Below are positions 8,942 through 17,318 of a stretch of 45,432 nt of DNA, in pieces. The position numbers and the translations under genes were made by a program. The stretch's first letter is position 1. Each line of letters begins with the position of its first letter. The notes under the pieces were generated by a model. It was not told where the DNA came from. It did not search any database and saw nothing but the letters and a program-made list of their open reading frames with translations. The stretch is from an uncultured Clostridiaceae bacterium (lineage in GTDB: Bacteria; Bacillota; Clostridia; Lachnospirales; Lachnospiraceae). The DNA lies in assembly GCA_947177415.1 (NCBI GenBank), contig CAMWUK010000021.1, positions 1-45,432 of the forward strand, written 5' to 3'.

Positions 8942-10096
8942 ATGGGTTATATTAGACATACAAAGGCTTTGGATGAGTTATATCGAAATTTAGATAAGAT
9001 GATTGAAAAAGGTTTTTTTGAAAAAAAATATGTGGTTATGTTCGGGTGCAATAAGATAGCAGGTATGATTATTTATTATTTACAACAGAAGAATATAAAA
9101 GTAAATAGTATTGTTGATAATAACAAAAATAATTGCGGGCAAATATTTATGGATGTTTTAGTGTCAGCACCTCAAGAAGTTCTGGGAACATTTAGAGAAG
9201 ATGTGCTTGTTTTAATTGCATCTGGTTTTCAGTCCGAAATGATTAAGCAGTTAGAAGGCATGGGCTATAAGGAAAATGTTCATATAAGTAAAGTAATAGA
9301 TCTTCCTAAATTGATGAATGATTATAGTTTTGTTCAACGAGATAAATTTGAAGAATTAAATAGAGAGGAAATAAGAAACAGTCAGCTTCGTTGTTTGAAA
9401 AAGGTAAAGTCTGTTTGTGAGAGTAATAATATAAGATACTTTTTATGTGGAGGAACTCTCCTTGGTGCTGTACGCCATCAGGGATATATACCATGGGATG
9501 ATGATATAGATATTTTCATTGTTTTAAAAGATTGGGAAAAGTTTTCTATGTTGATTAAGGAAAATGATGAGTTTGGATTCATTAGTTTTCTGGGAGAAGA
9601 TGATTATTATGATGATATGGGATTGTTTTATGATAAGACTAATATATGCGACTCCAATCATTTTCCTATGCAAACTACAGCGGGAATCAGCATTGATGTT
9701 ATGCCTTTAATTGGATTGCCTGATACACAAGAGGCTATAAAAGAATATGCAACGGAACTGAAGAATCAAAATAGTAATGTACAAAATACTTTGTATGACA
9801 CTGATAAATGCAAAGAAGAGCGTCAGAAACTTTATGAATTGATGTTAAGATATGACTATGATACAAGTAAGAATGTAGGTCATATTTTAGGACCATACTT
9901 TATGAAAGAAGTCCGTCCGAAAGAATGGTTTGAAAAAGCTGTATATTTACAGTTTGAAGATGAAGAATATGCGGTTCCTATTGGTTATGATAATTATTTA
10001 AGAAAGTTGTATGGGGATTATATGCAATTACCACCAGAAAGTAAACGAGTGGGACATCATTATTTTCGTGCCTATAAGAAAAAGGAGGGACTATAG
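8942..10096 (+). CDS. LicD family phosphotransferase with N-terminal Rossmann-like domain
   Basis: A 384-residue protein. Residues 1-115 form a small Rossmann-like domain (YVVMFGCNKIAGMIIYYL, then IVDNNK). The LicD core follows: FLCGGTLLGAVRH near residue 170 and the metal-binding PWDDDIDIF near 187. LicD proteins belong to the nucleotidyltransferase superfamily and move phosphocholine-like groups from CDP donors to glycans. A CDP-forming enzyme three genes on fits this. The ATG at 8942 has AGGGGA upstream; an in-frame TTG at 8912 is less likely. It ends directly before the next gene. The transferred group is not known. Confidence 0.85.
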   Translation: MGYIRHTKALDELYRNLDKMIEKGFFEKKYVVMFGCNKIAGMIIYYLQQKNIKVNSIVDNNKNNCGQIFMDVLVSAPQEVLGTFREDVLVLIASGFQSEMIKQLEGMGYKENVHISKVIDLPKLMNDYSFVQRDKFEELNREEIRNSQLRCLKKVKSVCESNNIRYFLCGGTLLGAVRHQGYIPWDDDIDIFIVLKDWEKFSMLIKENDEFGFISFLGEDDYYDDMGLFYDKTNICDSNHFPMQTTAGISIDVMPLIGLPDTQEAIKEYATELKNQNSNVQNTLYDTDKCKEERQKLYELMLRYDYDTSKNVGHILGPYFMKEVRPKEWFEKAVYLQFEDEEYAVPIGYDNYLRKLYGDYMQLPPESKRVGHHYFRAYKKKEGL

Positions 10097-11164
10097 TTGA
10101 ATGACTTTTTTTACAGGGATGCAGAGGAAGCAATCAATTCCATCAATCAAATAGTTGGAGAATTACAGGGAAAAACTATTTTGGTTACTGGTGCTACTGG
10201 CATGTTAGGAATACAAACAGTGAATGCATTGTTATATTTGAAAAAAGAGAAGCAAATGAATTTAAAGATTGTAGCTTTAGTTAGAAATATGACTAAGTTT
10301 GCATCTTTATTTTCTGAGGAGGACAGAAAAGAAATTGTAACCATTACCCATGACTTTTCCAGTGAGAATAAGATTCCTGATATTATGGCAGATTACATTA
10401 TTCATACTGTTGCAGTTACGGGAGGAAGTAAACAGCATGTTGAAAAACCAGTAACAACAATTTATACAGCATTAAGTAGTATGTATCAAATATTGGAAAT
10501 GGCAAAAAGTATAAAAGTAAAAGGGATGGTATTTTTATCTTCTTTAGAAGTGTATGGAAAAACAGATAAGGAAAAAGTGTCTATTTCAGAAACAGATTAT
10601 GGATATATAGATCCTGTAAATGTACGAAGCAGTTATTCAGAAAGTAAAAGAATGTGTGAAACAATGTGTGTTTCCTATGCAAAACAGTTTCATATACCAA
10701 TTTTTATTGCTAGGTTAACCGCAACATTTGGTGTAGGCACAAGGTTTGATGATAATCGTGTGTTTGCTCAATTTGCAAGAAGTATTGTGAAAAATGAAGA
10801 TATTGTGTTGAAATCAACAGGTGAGACTGTACGAAATTATTGCTATGTTAATGATGCCATAACAGCAATATTCTATATTTTATTGCGAGGTAAATCTGGA
10901 GAAGCATATAATGTAGCCAACATGGATACTGCTATTTCCATTAAAGAAATGGCAGAACGGATTATAGAACAAAATCCAGACGCACAAACAAAATTGATTT
11001 TTGACTTGGAAGATGATATACAAAAATTAGGATATAATGAAACTATCATGAAACGTCTTGATACAAAAAAATTAGAAAACCTAGGCTGGAAACCGCAAAT
11101 AGATATGGATACTATGCTATCTAGATTGGTAGAATACATGCGATTTATATATAACAAGGCATAA
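10097..11164 (+). CDS. NAD-dependent epimerase/dehydratase (extended SDR)
   Basis: A 355-residue extended SDR with the cofactor motif VTGATGMLG (around residues 30-38) and catalytic Y-x3-K in YSESKR (around 178). The C-terminal substrate domain includes VRNYCYVNDAI. The best fits are nucleotide-sugar 4,6-dehydratases, epimerases or decarboxylases; the exact reaction is not readable. The start is TTG at 10097, immediately after the LicD stop codon; AAAGGAGGG inside the end of licD gives a good ribosome binding site. This tight spacing indicates one operon. Confidence 0.85.
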   Translation: MNDFFYRDAEEAINSINQIVGELQGKTILVTGATGMLGIQTVNALLYLKKEKQMNLKIVALVRNMTKFASLFSEEDRKEIVTITHDFSSENKIPDIMADYIIHTVAVTGGSKQHVEKPVTTIYTALSSMYQILEMAKSIKVKGMVFLSSLEVYGKTDKEKVSISETDYGYIDPVNVRSSYSESKRMCETMCVSYAKQFHIPIFIARLTATFGVGTRFDDNRVFAQFARSIVKNEDIVLKSTGETVRNYCYVNDAITAIFYILLRGKSGEAYNVANMDTAISIKEMAERIIEQNPDAQTKLIFDLEDDIQKLGYNETIMKRLDTKKLENLGWKPQIDMDTMLSRLVEYMRFIYNKA

Positions 11165-11184
11165 AAATGATTGGGGAAAATGAT

Positions 11185-11634
11185 ATGATAAAAAAGAAAT
11201 TTAAAAAGGGTTATACAGTGGGAACTTATGATTTGTTCCATATAGGTCATTTAAATTTATTTCGGAATGCAAAGAAATACTGTGATGAGTTGATTGTTGC
11301 AGTGCATTCGGATGAATGGGTATATCAATGTAAAAAAAGAGAGACGATAATTCCTCTTGCAGAGCGTATGGAAATTATTAGTGAGCTTCGGTGTGTAGAT
11401 GAAGTTGTAAGAAATGATGGATTAAGTAAATTAGATGCATGGGAAAAGTATCAATTTGATGTTGCATTTATTGGCGAAGACTGGAAAGGAACAGAAGTTT
11501 GGAATAAGATAGAAAGGGAGCTAAATTCTGTAGGTGTAGAAGTTATTTATATCCCATGTACAAATGGTATTTCAACTACAGATATTAGAGAAAAAATCGC
11601 AACAGGGAATAATAAAAAATTTGAGAATAAATAA
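11185..11634 (+). CDS. Glycerol-3-phosphate cytidylyltransferase-like enzyme (TagD family)
   Basis: A 149-residue single-domain nucleotidyltransferase. It has the HxGH motif (HIGH, residues 18-21, in YDLFHIGHLNL) and the C-terminal signature GISTTDIREKI, which matches the TagD-type ISTT motif. TagD enzymes join a phosphorylated small molecule to CMP. I choose ATG 11185, with GGGGAA upstream, over the in-frame ATG 11167. In this cassette it probably makes the CDP donor used by the LicD protein. The substrate could be glycerol-3-phosphate or the phosphate of the product of the aldolase encoded next. Confidence 0.85.
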   Translation: MIKKKFKKGYTVGTYDLFHIGHLNLFRNAKKYCDELIVAVHSDEWVYQCKKRETIIPLAERMEIISELRCVDEVVRNDGLSKLDAWEKYQFDVAFIGEDWKGTEVWNKIERELNSVGVEVIYIPCTNGISTTDIREKIATGNNKKFENK

Positions 11635-11666
11635 TTGACAAATTGAAAAGTGCAGGGGGAAATGAT

Positions 11667-13250
11667 ATGAAGCCAATACAATTATTAGATTGCACACTTA
11701 GGGATGGGGGATATATTAATCAATGGAAATTTGGAGAGAAATCTATCAGAGAAATTATTCATAGATTAGTATTGTCTAAAGTTGAGGTTATTGAGTGTGG
11801 TTACTTGCAGGAAAATACTAATTTTAGTTTAGATTATACTATATTTTCTGATTTAGATTTTGTATCAACTAATTTATGCCAGCAATATGAGAAACAGGAG
11901 TTTGCCTGTATGATAAATTTTGGTGACTATTCATTAGAAGCGTTGCAAAAACAGGTTATCCCTAAAAATTTGATTTTACGAATAGCATTTCATAAAAAAG
12001 ACTGGGAAGAAGCACTAGGCTTCTGTAAAGAATTGGTAGAGAATGGAACAAGGGTATTTATCCAACCAATGGGAACTGTAAATTATACTGACTTTGAATT
12101 TCTAGATCTTATTCAGAAAGTGAATGAAATAAAACCAGAAGCCTTTTATATTGTAGATAGTTTTGGTACATTAGAAATTAGGGATTTCCGAAGATTATTG
12201 GCATTAGCAGAACATAACTTGGATTTAAAAATCATCTTAGGGTATCATTCACACAATAATAAACAACAGGCTTATAGTAATTCTCAATATATGTTAGAGA
12301 ATATAGAAGAACATGCTGTTATTATAGATGCTTCTATTTTTGGAATGGGACGAGGAGCTGGAAATTTAAGTGAAGAGTTATTTGCAGAATATCTAAATAT
12401 GGTATACAAGAAAGAATATAAGATTGTATATATGTTGGAGATTATGGATTTATATTTGAATCGAATTTATATGGAGAATCCATGGGGATATCAATTACCT
12501 TATTATCTGTCTGCGAAATACAACTGTCATCCTAACTATGCTACATTTTTTTCCAAAAAAAACAGTTTAACAGTTTCTGATATAGATGAGATATTTTCTG
12601 GAATGAATGAGTTGGAGAAGATGCATTATTCCAAGGAAACGGCACAAAGAATATATGATAATTATCAAAGGAACCAGGTTGATGATAGCGAATTGAGGAA
12701 GTCTTTACAACAGGAATTCAAGGAGAAGGAAATATTGATACTTGGACCTGGAAAAACTCTTTCTACTTATCAGAAGGAGATTAATTTATATATTAAGGAG
12801 AAGCAGCCTGTTATTATTGCACTTAATTTTGTACCAGAACATTATTCATATTCCTATGTTTTTTGTACAAACTTAAAACGTTGGGATGCTGTTAAGAATG
12901 TAGACGATAAGCAACTAGTTATCACATCAAATATTCATAAATGTGGAAAACATAATATGATACTTGATTATGAGAAAATTAAGTGTAATACCATGGAAAT
13001 ATCAGACAATGTTGCGATTATGTTATTCCATCTTTTTATTCAATTAGGAATTAGCAATGTAAATTGTGCTGGATTAGATGGATTTAGTGCATCTATGGAA
13101 GAAAACTTTGTTGATCCTACGATGAGTTTAGGTTCAAATGTGCAGACAAAGATGTTAAAGAATAAATTTATTGCAGAAGAAATCAAAGAATGTAGAAAGA
13201 AAATAAACATTAGATTTATTACACCAACAAAATATGAAAGGGAAAATTAG
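11667..13250 (+). CDS. DRE-TIM aldolase fused to a C-terminal MptE/DUF115-like domain
   Basis: A 527-residue protein. Residues 1-310 are an HMGL-like (DRE-TIM metallolyase) domain with CTLRDGGY at 9-16 and the metal-binding HSHNN near 193, most like 4-hydroxy-2-oxoacid aldolases. The C-terminal 190 residues (ILILGPGKTLSTY, VIIALNF, then a stretch ending NVNCAGLDGFSA) resemble the core of DUF115 proteins. That comparison is by eye. The start at 11667 has AGGGGGA upstream; an in-frame TTG at 11643 is less likely. It sits 2 nt before the next start. Inferred role: making or breaking a carbon-carbon bond in the small molecule that decorates the glycan. Confidence 0.75.
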   Translation: MKPIQLLDCTLRDGGYINQWKFGEKSIREIIHRLVLSKVEVIECGYLQENTNFSLDYTIFSDLDFVSTNLCQQYEKQEFACMINFGDYSLEALQKQVIPKNLILRIAFHKKDWEEALGFCKELVENGTRVFIQPMGTVNYTDFEFLDLIQKVNEIKPEAFYIVDSFGTLEIRDFRRLLALAEHNLDLKIILGYHSHNNKQQAYSNSQYMLENIEEHAVIIDASIFGMGRGAGNLSEELFAEYLNMVYKKEYKIVYMLEIMDLYLNRIYMENPWGYQLPYYLSAKYNCHPNYATFFSKKNSLTVSDIDEIFSGMNELEKMHYSKETAQRIYDNYQRNQVDDSELRKSLQQEFKEKEILILGPGKTLSTYQKEINLYIKEKQPVIIALNFVPEHYSYSYVFCTNLKRWDAVKNVDDKQLVITSNIHKCGKHNMILDYEKIKCNTMEISDNVAIMLFHLFIQLGISNVNCAGLDGFSASMEENFVDPTMSLGSNVQTKMLKNKFIAEEIKECRKKINIRFITPTKYEREN

Positions 13251-13252
13251 GG

Positions 13253-14299
13253 ATGTGTTCAACGGTAAATATGTATACATACATAAATAGGGAATTTTGT
13301 GCATCTTTAAGAGATAAAAAAGTATATATTTGGGGTGCATGGGAAAGAGGCAGTTTTATACAATGTGAACTGTTAAAATATGGGATAGATATTGAGGGAT
13401 ACATAGATTCTAATAAAAAGAAGGAAAGATATGGAGTACCCGAAAAAATAGTAGATAGTCCAGAGCGATTGAAGGAAAAAGAATGTTATGTAATAGTCTC
13501 ATTAGCAGAGCATGATAGTGTGTATAATTTGTTAGGACAGTATGGATATATGGAGTATAAAGATTATATTTATCCAGCAAAAAATATCCAACTTAGAAAT
13601 ATAAAACATAATTACTTGGACTTTTATGGAAATAGGATTGAGGGAAATATAGATAAAGCAAATGTTACAATAGGAGGAGCATCTGAACTTATTATAGGGA
13701 AAAATGTAAAGATGGCAGATGGTGTAGAAATCAATGTAGGATGGAATTCTAAGGTTATTATAAAGGATAATGTAAGGATTGATAAAAATGTAAGTATTAG
13801 TGCTTTAGAAAATTCTTATATAGAAATTGGAAGAAAATCCGAGATATCTTCTAATGGACATATCCGTGCAACAGGAAGTTCAGTTATACAGTTTGGTGAT
13901 AATTGTAAACTAGGTATGTCATTAATTTTAAGATTGGATCACAATGCTAAATTTGTGTGTGGAGAGGACTGTTTATTTTCGTATGATGTTAAAATTAGAG
14001 CTAATCAAGGACATAGTATATTTGACTTGGCAAACGATAAAATAATAAAAGATCCTAATTTTAGTAGAATAGGCGATCATGTCTGGATTGGAATGGGAGT
14101 ATCTATTTTGCCAGGAGCTGATATAGGAGAACATTGCGTTGTTGGGGCGGAAAGCATGGTTAATAAAAAATTTCAGGGCTATCAGACTATTGCAGGAATA
14201 CCAGCAAAAGTAATACGGGAACAAACAGATTGGACATACGAAGTGCAATCTTATGAGGAATATATAGATAGTATGAAAGGAATATCGGAATCTAATTAG
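13253..14299 (+). CDS. Hexapeptide-repeat acyltransferase with N-terminal Rossmann-like domain
   Basis: A 348-residue protein. Residues 18-110 hold a Rossmann-like domain (KVYIWGAWERGSFIQCELL, then GYIDSNKKK) of the same kind as in the LicD protein. From about 125 to 335 there are left-handed beta-helix repeats, ending in the standard acyltransferase tail (HVWIGMGVSILPGADIG, IAGIPAKVIRE). It probably O- or N-acetylates a sugar of the flagellar glycan. The ATG follows the aldolase stop by 2 nt. It is the last cassette gene; its stop codon lies in the stem of the terminator at 14288. Confidence 0.83.
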   Translation: MCSTVNMYTYINREFCASLRDKKVYIWGAWERGSFIQCELLKYGIDIEGYIDSNKKKERYGVPEKIVDSPERLKEKECYVIVSLAEHDSVYNLLGQYGYMEYKDYIYPAKNIQLRNIKHNYLDFYGNRIEGNIDKANVTIGGASELIIGKNVKMADGVEINVGWNSKVIIKDNVRIDKNVSISALENSYIEIGRKSEISSNGHIRATGSSVIQFGDNCKLGMSLILRLDHNAKFVCGEDCLFSYDVKIRANQGHSIFDLANDKIIKDPNFSRIGDHVWIGMGVSILPGADIGEHCVVGAESMVNKKFQGYQTIAGIPAKVIREQTDWTYEVQSYEEYIDSMKGISESN

Positions 14300-14332
14300 T
14301 AGACAGTTGTCTGCTAATTAGATTCTTTTACT
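14288..14332 (+). terminator. Terminator of the glycan cassette
   Basis: Arms 14288-14305 and 14308-14325 form an 18-bp stem with one G-T pair, followed by TTTTACTATTTT. The stop codon of the acyltransferase gene is inside the left arm. Confidence 0.85.
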
Positions 14333-14368
14333 ATTTTCTATGGTTGTTTTTGTAAGGGGTAGTAAAAT

Positions 14369-14392
14369 GAGGAGCTACTAATGTGGCTCCTC
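14369..14392 (-). terminator. Terminator-like hairpin downstream of the decayed minus-strand gene
   Basis: GAGGAGC/GCTCCTC (14369-14375 with 14386-14392). Read on the minus strand it is followed by ATTTTACT, so it once probably terminated the pseudogene to its right. Confidence 0.5.
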
Positions 14393-14404
14393 GTTTCATT
14401 CCGG

Positions 14405-14932
14405 TCAACCATGTGCTTCTAAGATTTTACGGAGCCGGTTGGCTTCTTCATTAGACTGCTTGGCTGCTTCTTTCTGCTGGTGTCGTATAAATTCTGCTTC
14501 ATCAAATTCCTGAATTATATTCCTTTACTTTTCCAACAAAAGCAGAATAATCTTTCAGATATCTACAGATGTTTACAATAAGATAGGAGATAACATTTTC
14601 ATGGTAACTGGTTATAGCTGTTGTGCATTTAAGTTCATTTCTAAAAGTAATATTATTGGTAATGTTTCGGTATTTACATATTTATATTCAAGATTTTTGA
14701 ATTTTGATGCAGATAAATCATCTAAATTTATTTCTCTAATATTTATATCTATAAATTCCCAAGACATATTATCTTTATGAAACTATTCCTTATCACCCAT
14801 AGGATAATCCCCAAAGCTTTATTGTCCATATATAAATTCATTGTTCACAAGCCATAACTCTGCCTTTTCCAGTGAAGAAAACAGTCTTAATTCCTTATCA
14901 ACGGATTCTACCCTAAATACTCCCAATTTCAT
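14405..14932 (-). pseudogene. Decayed minus-strand gene, possibly Rpn / PD-(D/E)XK transposase family
   Basis: Reading the minus strand from ATG 14932 gives MKLGVFRVESVDKELRLFSS and about 35 residues of good coding text before the first stop, then several in-frame stops. A +1 shift in the middle restores DYSAFVGKVKEYNSG. The original frame then ends with QEFDEAEFIRHQQKEAAKQS and EANRLRKILEAHG. The helical, charged tail and the VGKVKEYNSG segment recall the C-terminal part of Rpn-type nuclease/transposase proteins. That identification is tentative; the decayed state is clear. Confidence 0.6.
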
Positions 14933-14967
14933 TCTAACTAACTCTATTAAGATGGGAGGTGGTGCAT

Positions 14968-15054
14968 ATGAGTACATTTGAAAGTATTTATCTGATGCTT
15001 ACATTTGCAACTTTTATTATTGCACTGCTTGCCTACATAGACAAGCGGAAATAA
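14968..15054 (+). CDS. 28-residue putative holin-like toxin (type I toxin-antitoxin)
   Basis: ATG at 14968 follows GGAGGTGG (14955-14962). The peptide starts MSTFESIYLMLTFATFI and ends ALLAYIDKRK: one membrane helix with a short charged tail. This matches the pattern of the putative holin-like toxin family (Hol-Tox; Fst/TxpA-like), the toxin half of type I systems repressed by antisense RNA. The strong ribosome binding site and typical tail make it more than a chance ORF. The hairpins just downstream (15081-15128) are where the convergent antisense RNA would be expected. Toxicity is inferred from the family. Confidence 0.72.
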   Translation: MSTFESIYLMLTFATFIIALLAYIDKRK

Positions 15055-15080
15055 AAAATACCTACCCTGATACTTGACCG

Positions 15081-15128
15081 GTAAAGGATAGTAAAAATCC
15101 TTACAGACTAACCACTTTGTGGGCGGTT
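15081..15128. ncRNA. Two hairpins after the toxin ORF, possible toxin 3' end and antisense RNA region
   Basis: GTAAAGGAT (15081-15089) pairs with ATCCTTAC (15097-15104) with one bulge. AACCAC (15110-15115) pairs imperfectly with GTGGGCGGTT (15119-15128), followed by GCTTCTTT. Overlapping terminators at this spot are typical of type I toxin/antisense pairs. I could not identify an antisense promoter with confidence. Confidence 0.4.
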
Positions 15129-15355
15129 GCTTCTTTAAGTTAAATATAGTACATTTTTTGTGGATTGTAAAGCACTATCAAACAATAGTTCTGATCTGAT
15201 AAAATGTCTGGATGGATTCTCATCCATAAAACCCGAAGGTAAATTTACACTATCCAAAATTCAAATAACTGATGGATGTTTACAAGGAGTTTTGATATAA
15301 TTGAGATATAGTTTAGAAGTAAGACTAGATTATAGACCAAAGGAGGTGAGGAGTT
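15129..15355 (+). other. Intergenic stretch before the second AAA gene
   Basis: A TATAAT at 15296-15301 could be the -10 box for the gene at 15356, without a clear -35. The text 15181-15300 reads open in one frame without a start codon and ends TAA; it may be a gene remnant. Nothing else is seen. Confidence 0.3.
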
Positions 15356-17065
15356 ATGGCAAGACAGGTAGCAATTGGAATCCAGAGTTTTGAAAAAATA
15401 CGGACAGAGGGCTGTTTTTATATAGATAAGACATTGTTAATTAAGGAATGGTGGGAGAATAAGGATGATGTTACCTTAATTACCAGACCAAGAAGATTTG
15501 GAAAAACATTGAACATGAGTATGCTGGAATGTTTTTTTTCGAACCGCTATAAAAATAGGGGGGATTTATTTGAGGGACTTTCTATTTGGGAAGAAGAGAA
15601 GTATCAAGAACTGCAAGGGACATACCCAGTGATATTCCTATCTTTTGCAGAGGCGAAAGCAGACAGTTATGAAGCTGTGATGGAACAGCTCCGCCAGGTG
15701 ATACAGAACTTATATACAAGACATAGTTTTTTGCTGGACAGTGATGCATTGGAACAAGAGGAGAAAGATTTTATTTTAAGAATAAAAAGAGAAGTGAATA
15801 AAATAACAGAGGTAGAGCTTTCAGTGACATTACAAAGACTGTCTTCCTATCTGAGTTCCTATTATGGAAAGAATGTGTTAATTTTATTAGATGAATATGA
15901 CACCCCAATGCAGGAAGCTTATCTAAACGGATACTGGGATAAGATGGTAAGTTTTATCAGAAGTTTATTTAATTCTACGTTTAAGACCAATCCATATATG
16001 TACCGTGCTATTATGACCGGAATTACCAGAGTAAGTAAAGAATCCATATTTTCAGATTTTAATAATGTCCGGGTTGTTACTACCACAGCAACAAATTATA
16101 TGACAGCCTTTGGTTTTACAGAAGCAGAGGTTTTTTGTGCATTAGAGGAACAGGGACTGGAAGGCAGGAAGGAAGAGGTAAAATCATGGTATGATGGATT
16201 TGTATTTGGAAATACAACAGATATTTATAACCCATGGTCTATTCTGAGTTATTTGAAAGAAAAAGAATTTACCACTTACTGGGCAAATACCAGTTCCAAC
16301 AGTCTGGCAGGAAAATTAATCCAAAAGGGAAATCCGAATATTAAGATGACTATGTCTGATTTACTTTCAGACATACCATTTTGTGCAGAAATAGATGAAC
16401 AGGTTATTTTTGAACAGTTAGATACAGACGTGAATGCAATCTGGAGTCTTTTGGTGGCAAGCGGATATTTGAAAATACAGGAACGGAGACAGAATGAGGA
16501 GGGGGAATGGGAGTATCAACTGACCCTTACCAATCATGAAGTAAAGCTAATGTTCCGCAGGATGATAAAAGGATGGTTTTCCAGAAAAACAGCTTCCTAT
16601 AATGCTTTTATTTCTGCATTATTAAAAGGGGACATAGAAGAAATGGAATACTATATGAACCAAGTGGCACTGACTACATTTAGTTACTTCGACACAGGAA
16701 AACAGGTCTCTGGGATTTCTGAGCCGGAAAGATTTTATCATGGTTTTGTTCTGGGACTTCTTGTGGAATTAAAAGGAAAATACTATCTGAAATCCAACCG
16801 GGAAAGCGGGCTTGGAAGATATGATGTAATGCTGGAACCTTTATGTAAAGAATTGGATGCGATAATTATTGAATTTAAGGTATACCAGCCGAAAAAGGAA
16901 AAGAACTTGTCTGAAACACTGGCATCTGCACTTGCACAGATTGCAGAAAAACAATATGATGCAGAGCTGCTGGAAAAAGGAATACCAAAAGAAAGAATCC
17001 TTCACTATGGATTTGCTTTTAAAGGGAAGCAGGTGCTGATTGGTGGAAGTAATGAGGCTATATGA
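15356..17065 (+). CDS. AAA-ATPase-like protein with C-terminal PD-(D/E)XK nuclease domain, second copy
   Basis: A 569-residue member of the same broad family as the gene at 94, but only distantly similar. It has RPRRFGKT at 44-51, Walker B-like LILLDEYDTPM near 180, the family motif SWYDGFVFG near 280, and the nuclease pattern RYDVML then IIEFK near 505. The start has AAGGAGGTGAGG upstream. The neighbours are a putative toxin and a decayed gene, so this patch looks accessory rather than core. The biological role of the family is unsettled. Confidence 0.85.
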   Translation: MARQVAIGIQSFEKIRTEGCFYIDKTLLIKEWWENKDDVTLITRPRRFGKTLNMSMLECFFSNRYKNRGDLFEGLSIWEEEKYQELQGTYPVIFLSFAEAKADSYEAVMEQLRQVIQNLYTRHSFLLDSDALEQEEKDFILRIKREVNKITEVELSVTLQRLSSYLSSYYGKNVLILLDEYDTPMQEAYLNGYWDKMVSFIRSLFNSTFKTNPYMYRAIMTGITRVSKESIFSDFNNVRVVTTTATNYMTAFGFTEAEVFCALEEQGLEGRKEEVKSWYDGFVFGNTTDIYNPWSILSYLKEKEFTTYWANTSSNSLAGKLIQKGNPNIKMTMSDLLSDIPFCAEIDEQVIFEQLDTDVNAIWSLLVASGYLKIQERRQNEEGEWEYQLTLTNHEVKLMFRRMIKGWFSRKTASYNAFISALLKGDIEEMEYYMNQVALTTFSYFDTGKQVSGISEPERFYHGFVLGLLVELKGKYYLKSNRESGLGRYDVMLEPLCKELDAIIIEFKVYQPKKEKNLSETLASALAQIAEKQYDAELLEKGIPKERILHYGFAFKGKQVLIGGSNEAI

Positions 17066-17187
17066 AAAAAGAATGGCATGCATAATAGAAATGTGTTACA
17101 GAATTTGCATTGTTGCCATGTTTTTGCCTTACTTGAGATACAAAAATATGTTAAAATATGGTATAGTTGAAAGTTAATAAGAAATAG

Positions 17188-17213
17188 AAAAAACAAATAT
17201 TACAAAAATGTTA
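17188..17213 (+). repeat. 26-nt A-rich repeat, copy 2
   Basis: Exact copy of 1671-1696. It lies downstream of the AAA gene and about 105 nt upstream of the sigma-D-like promoter at 17319. Confidence 0.7.
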
Positions 17214-17246
17214 CAAAAACAATAAAAAATCATACAAAAATATTAC

Positions 17247-17287
17247 AAAATTCTAAAACCCCCGTCATTAGCGGACTTTAGAATTTT
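17247..17287. terminator. Dyad, possible terminator of the AAA gene
   Basis: AAAATTCTAAA (17247-17257) pairs with TTTAGAATTTT (17277-17287), with an inner CCG/CGG. It is in the same relative place as the dyad at 1718-1757. The T-run is short, so a regulatory role is equally possible. Confidence 0.45.
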
Positions 17288-17318
17288 ATTAAAAAAAGAA
17301 AAATTGTGAAAAAGTGGT

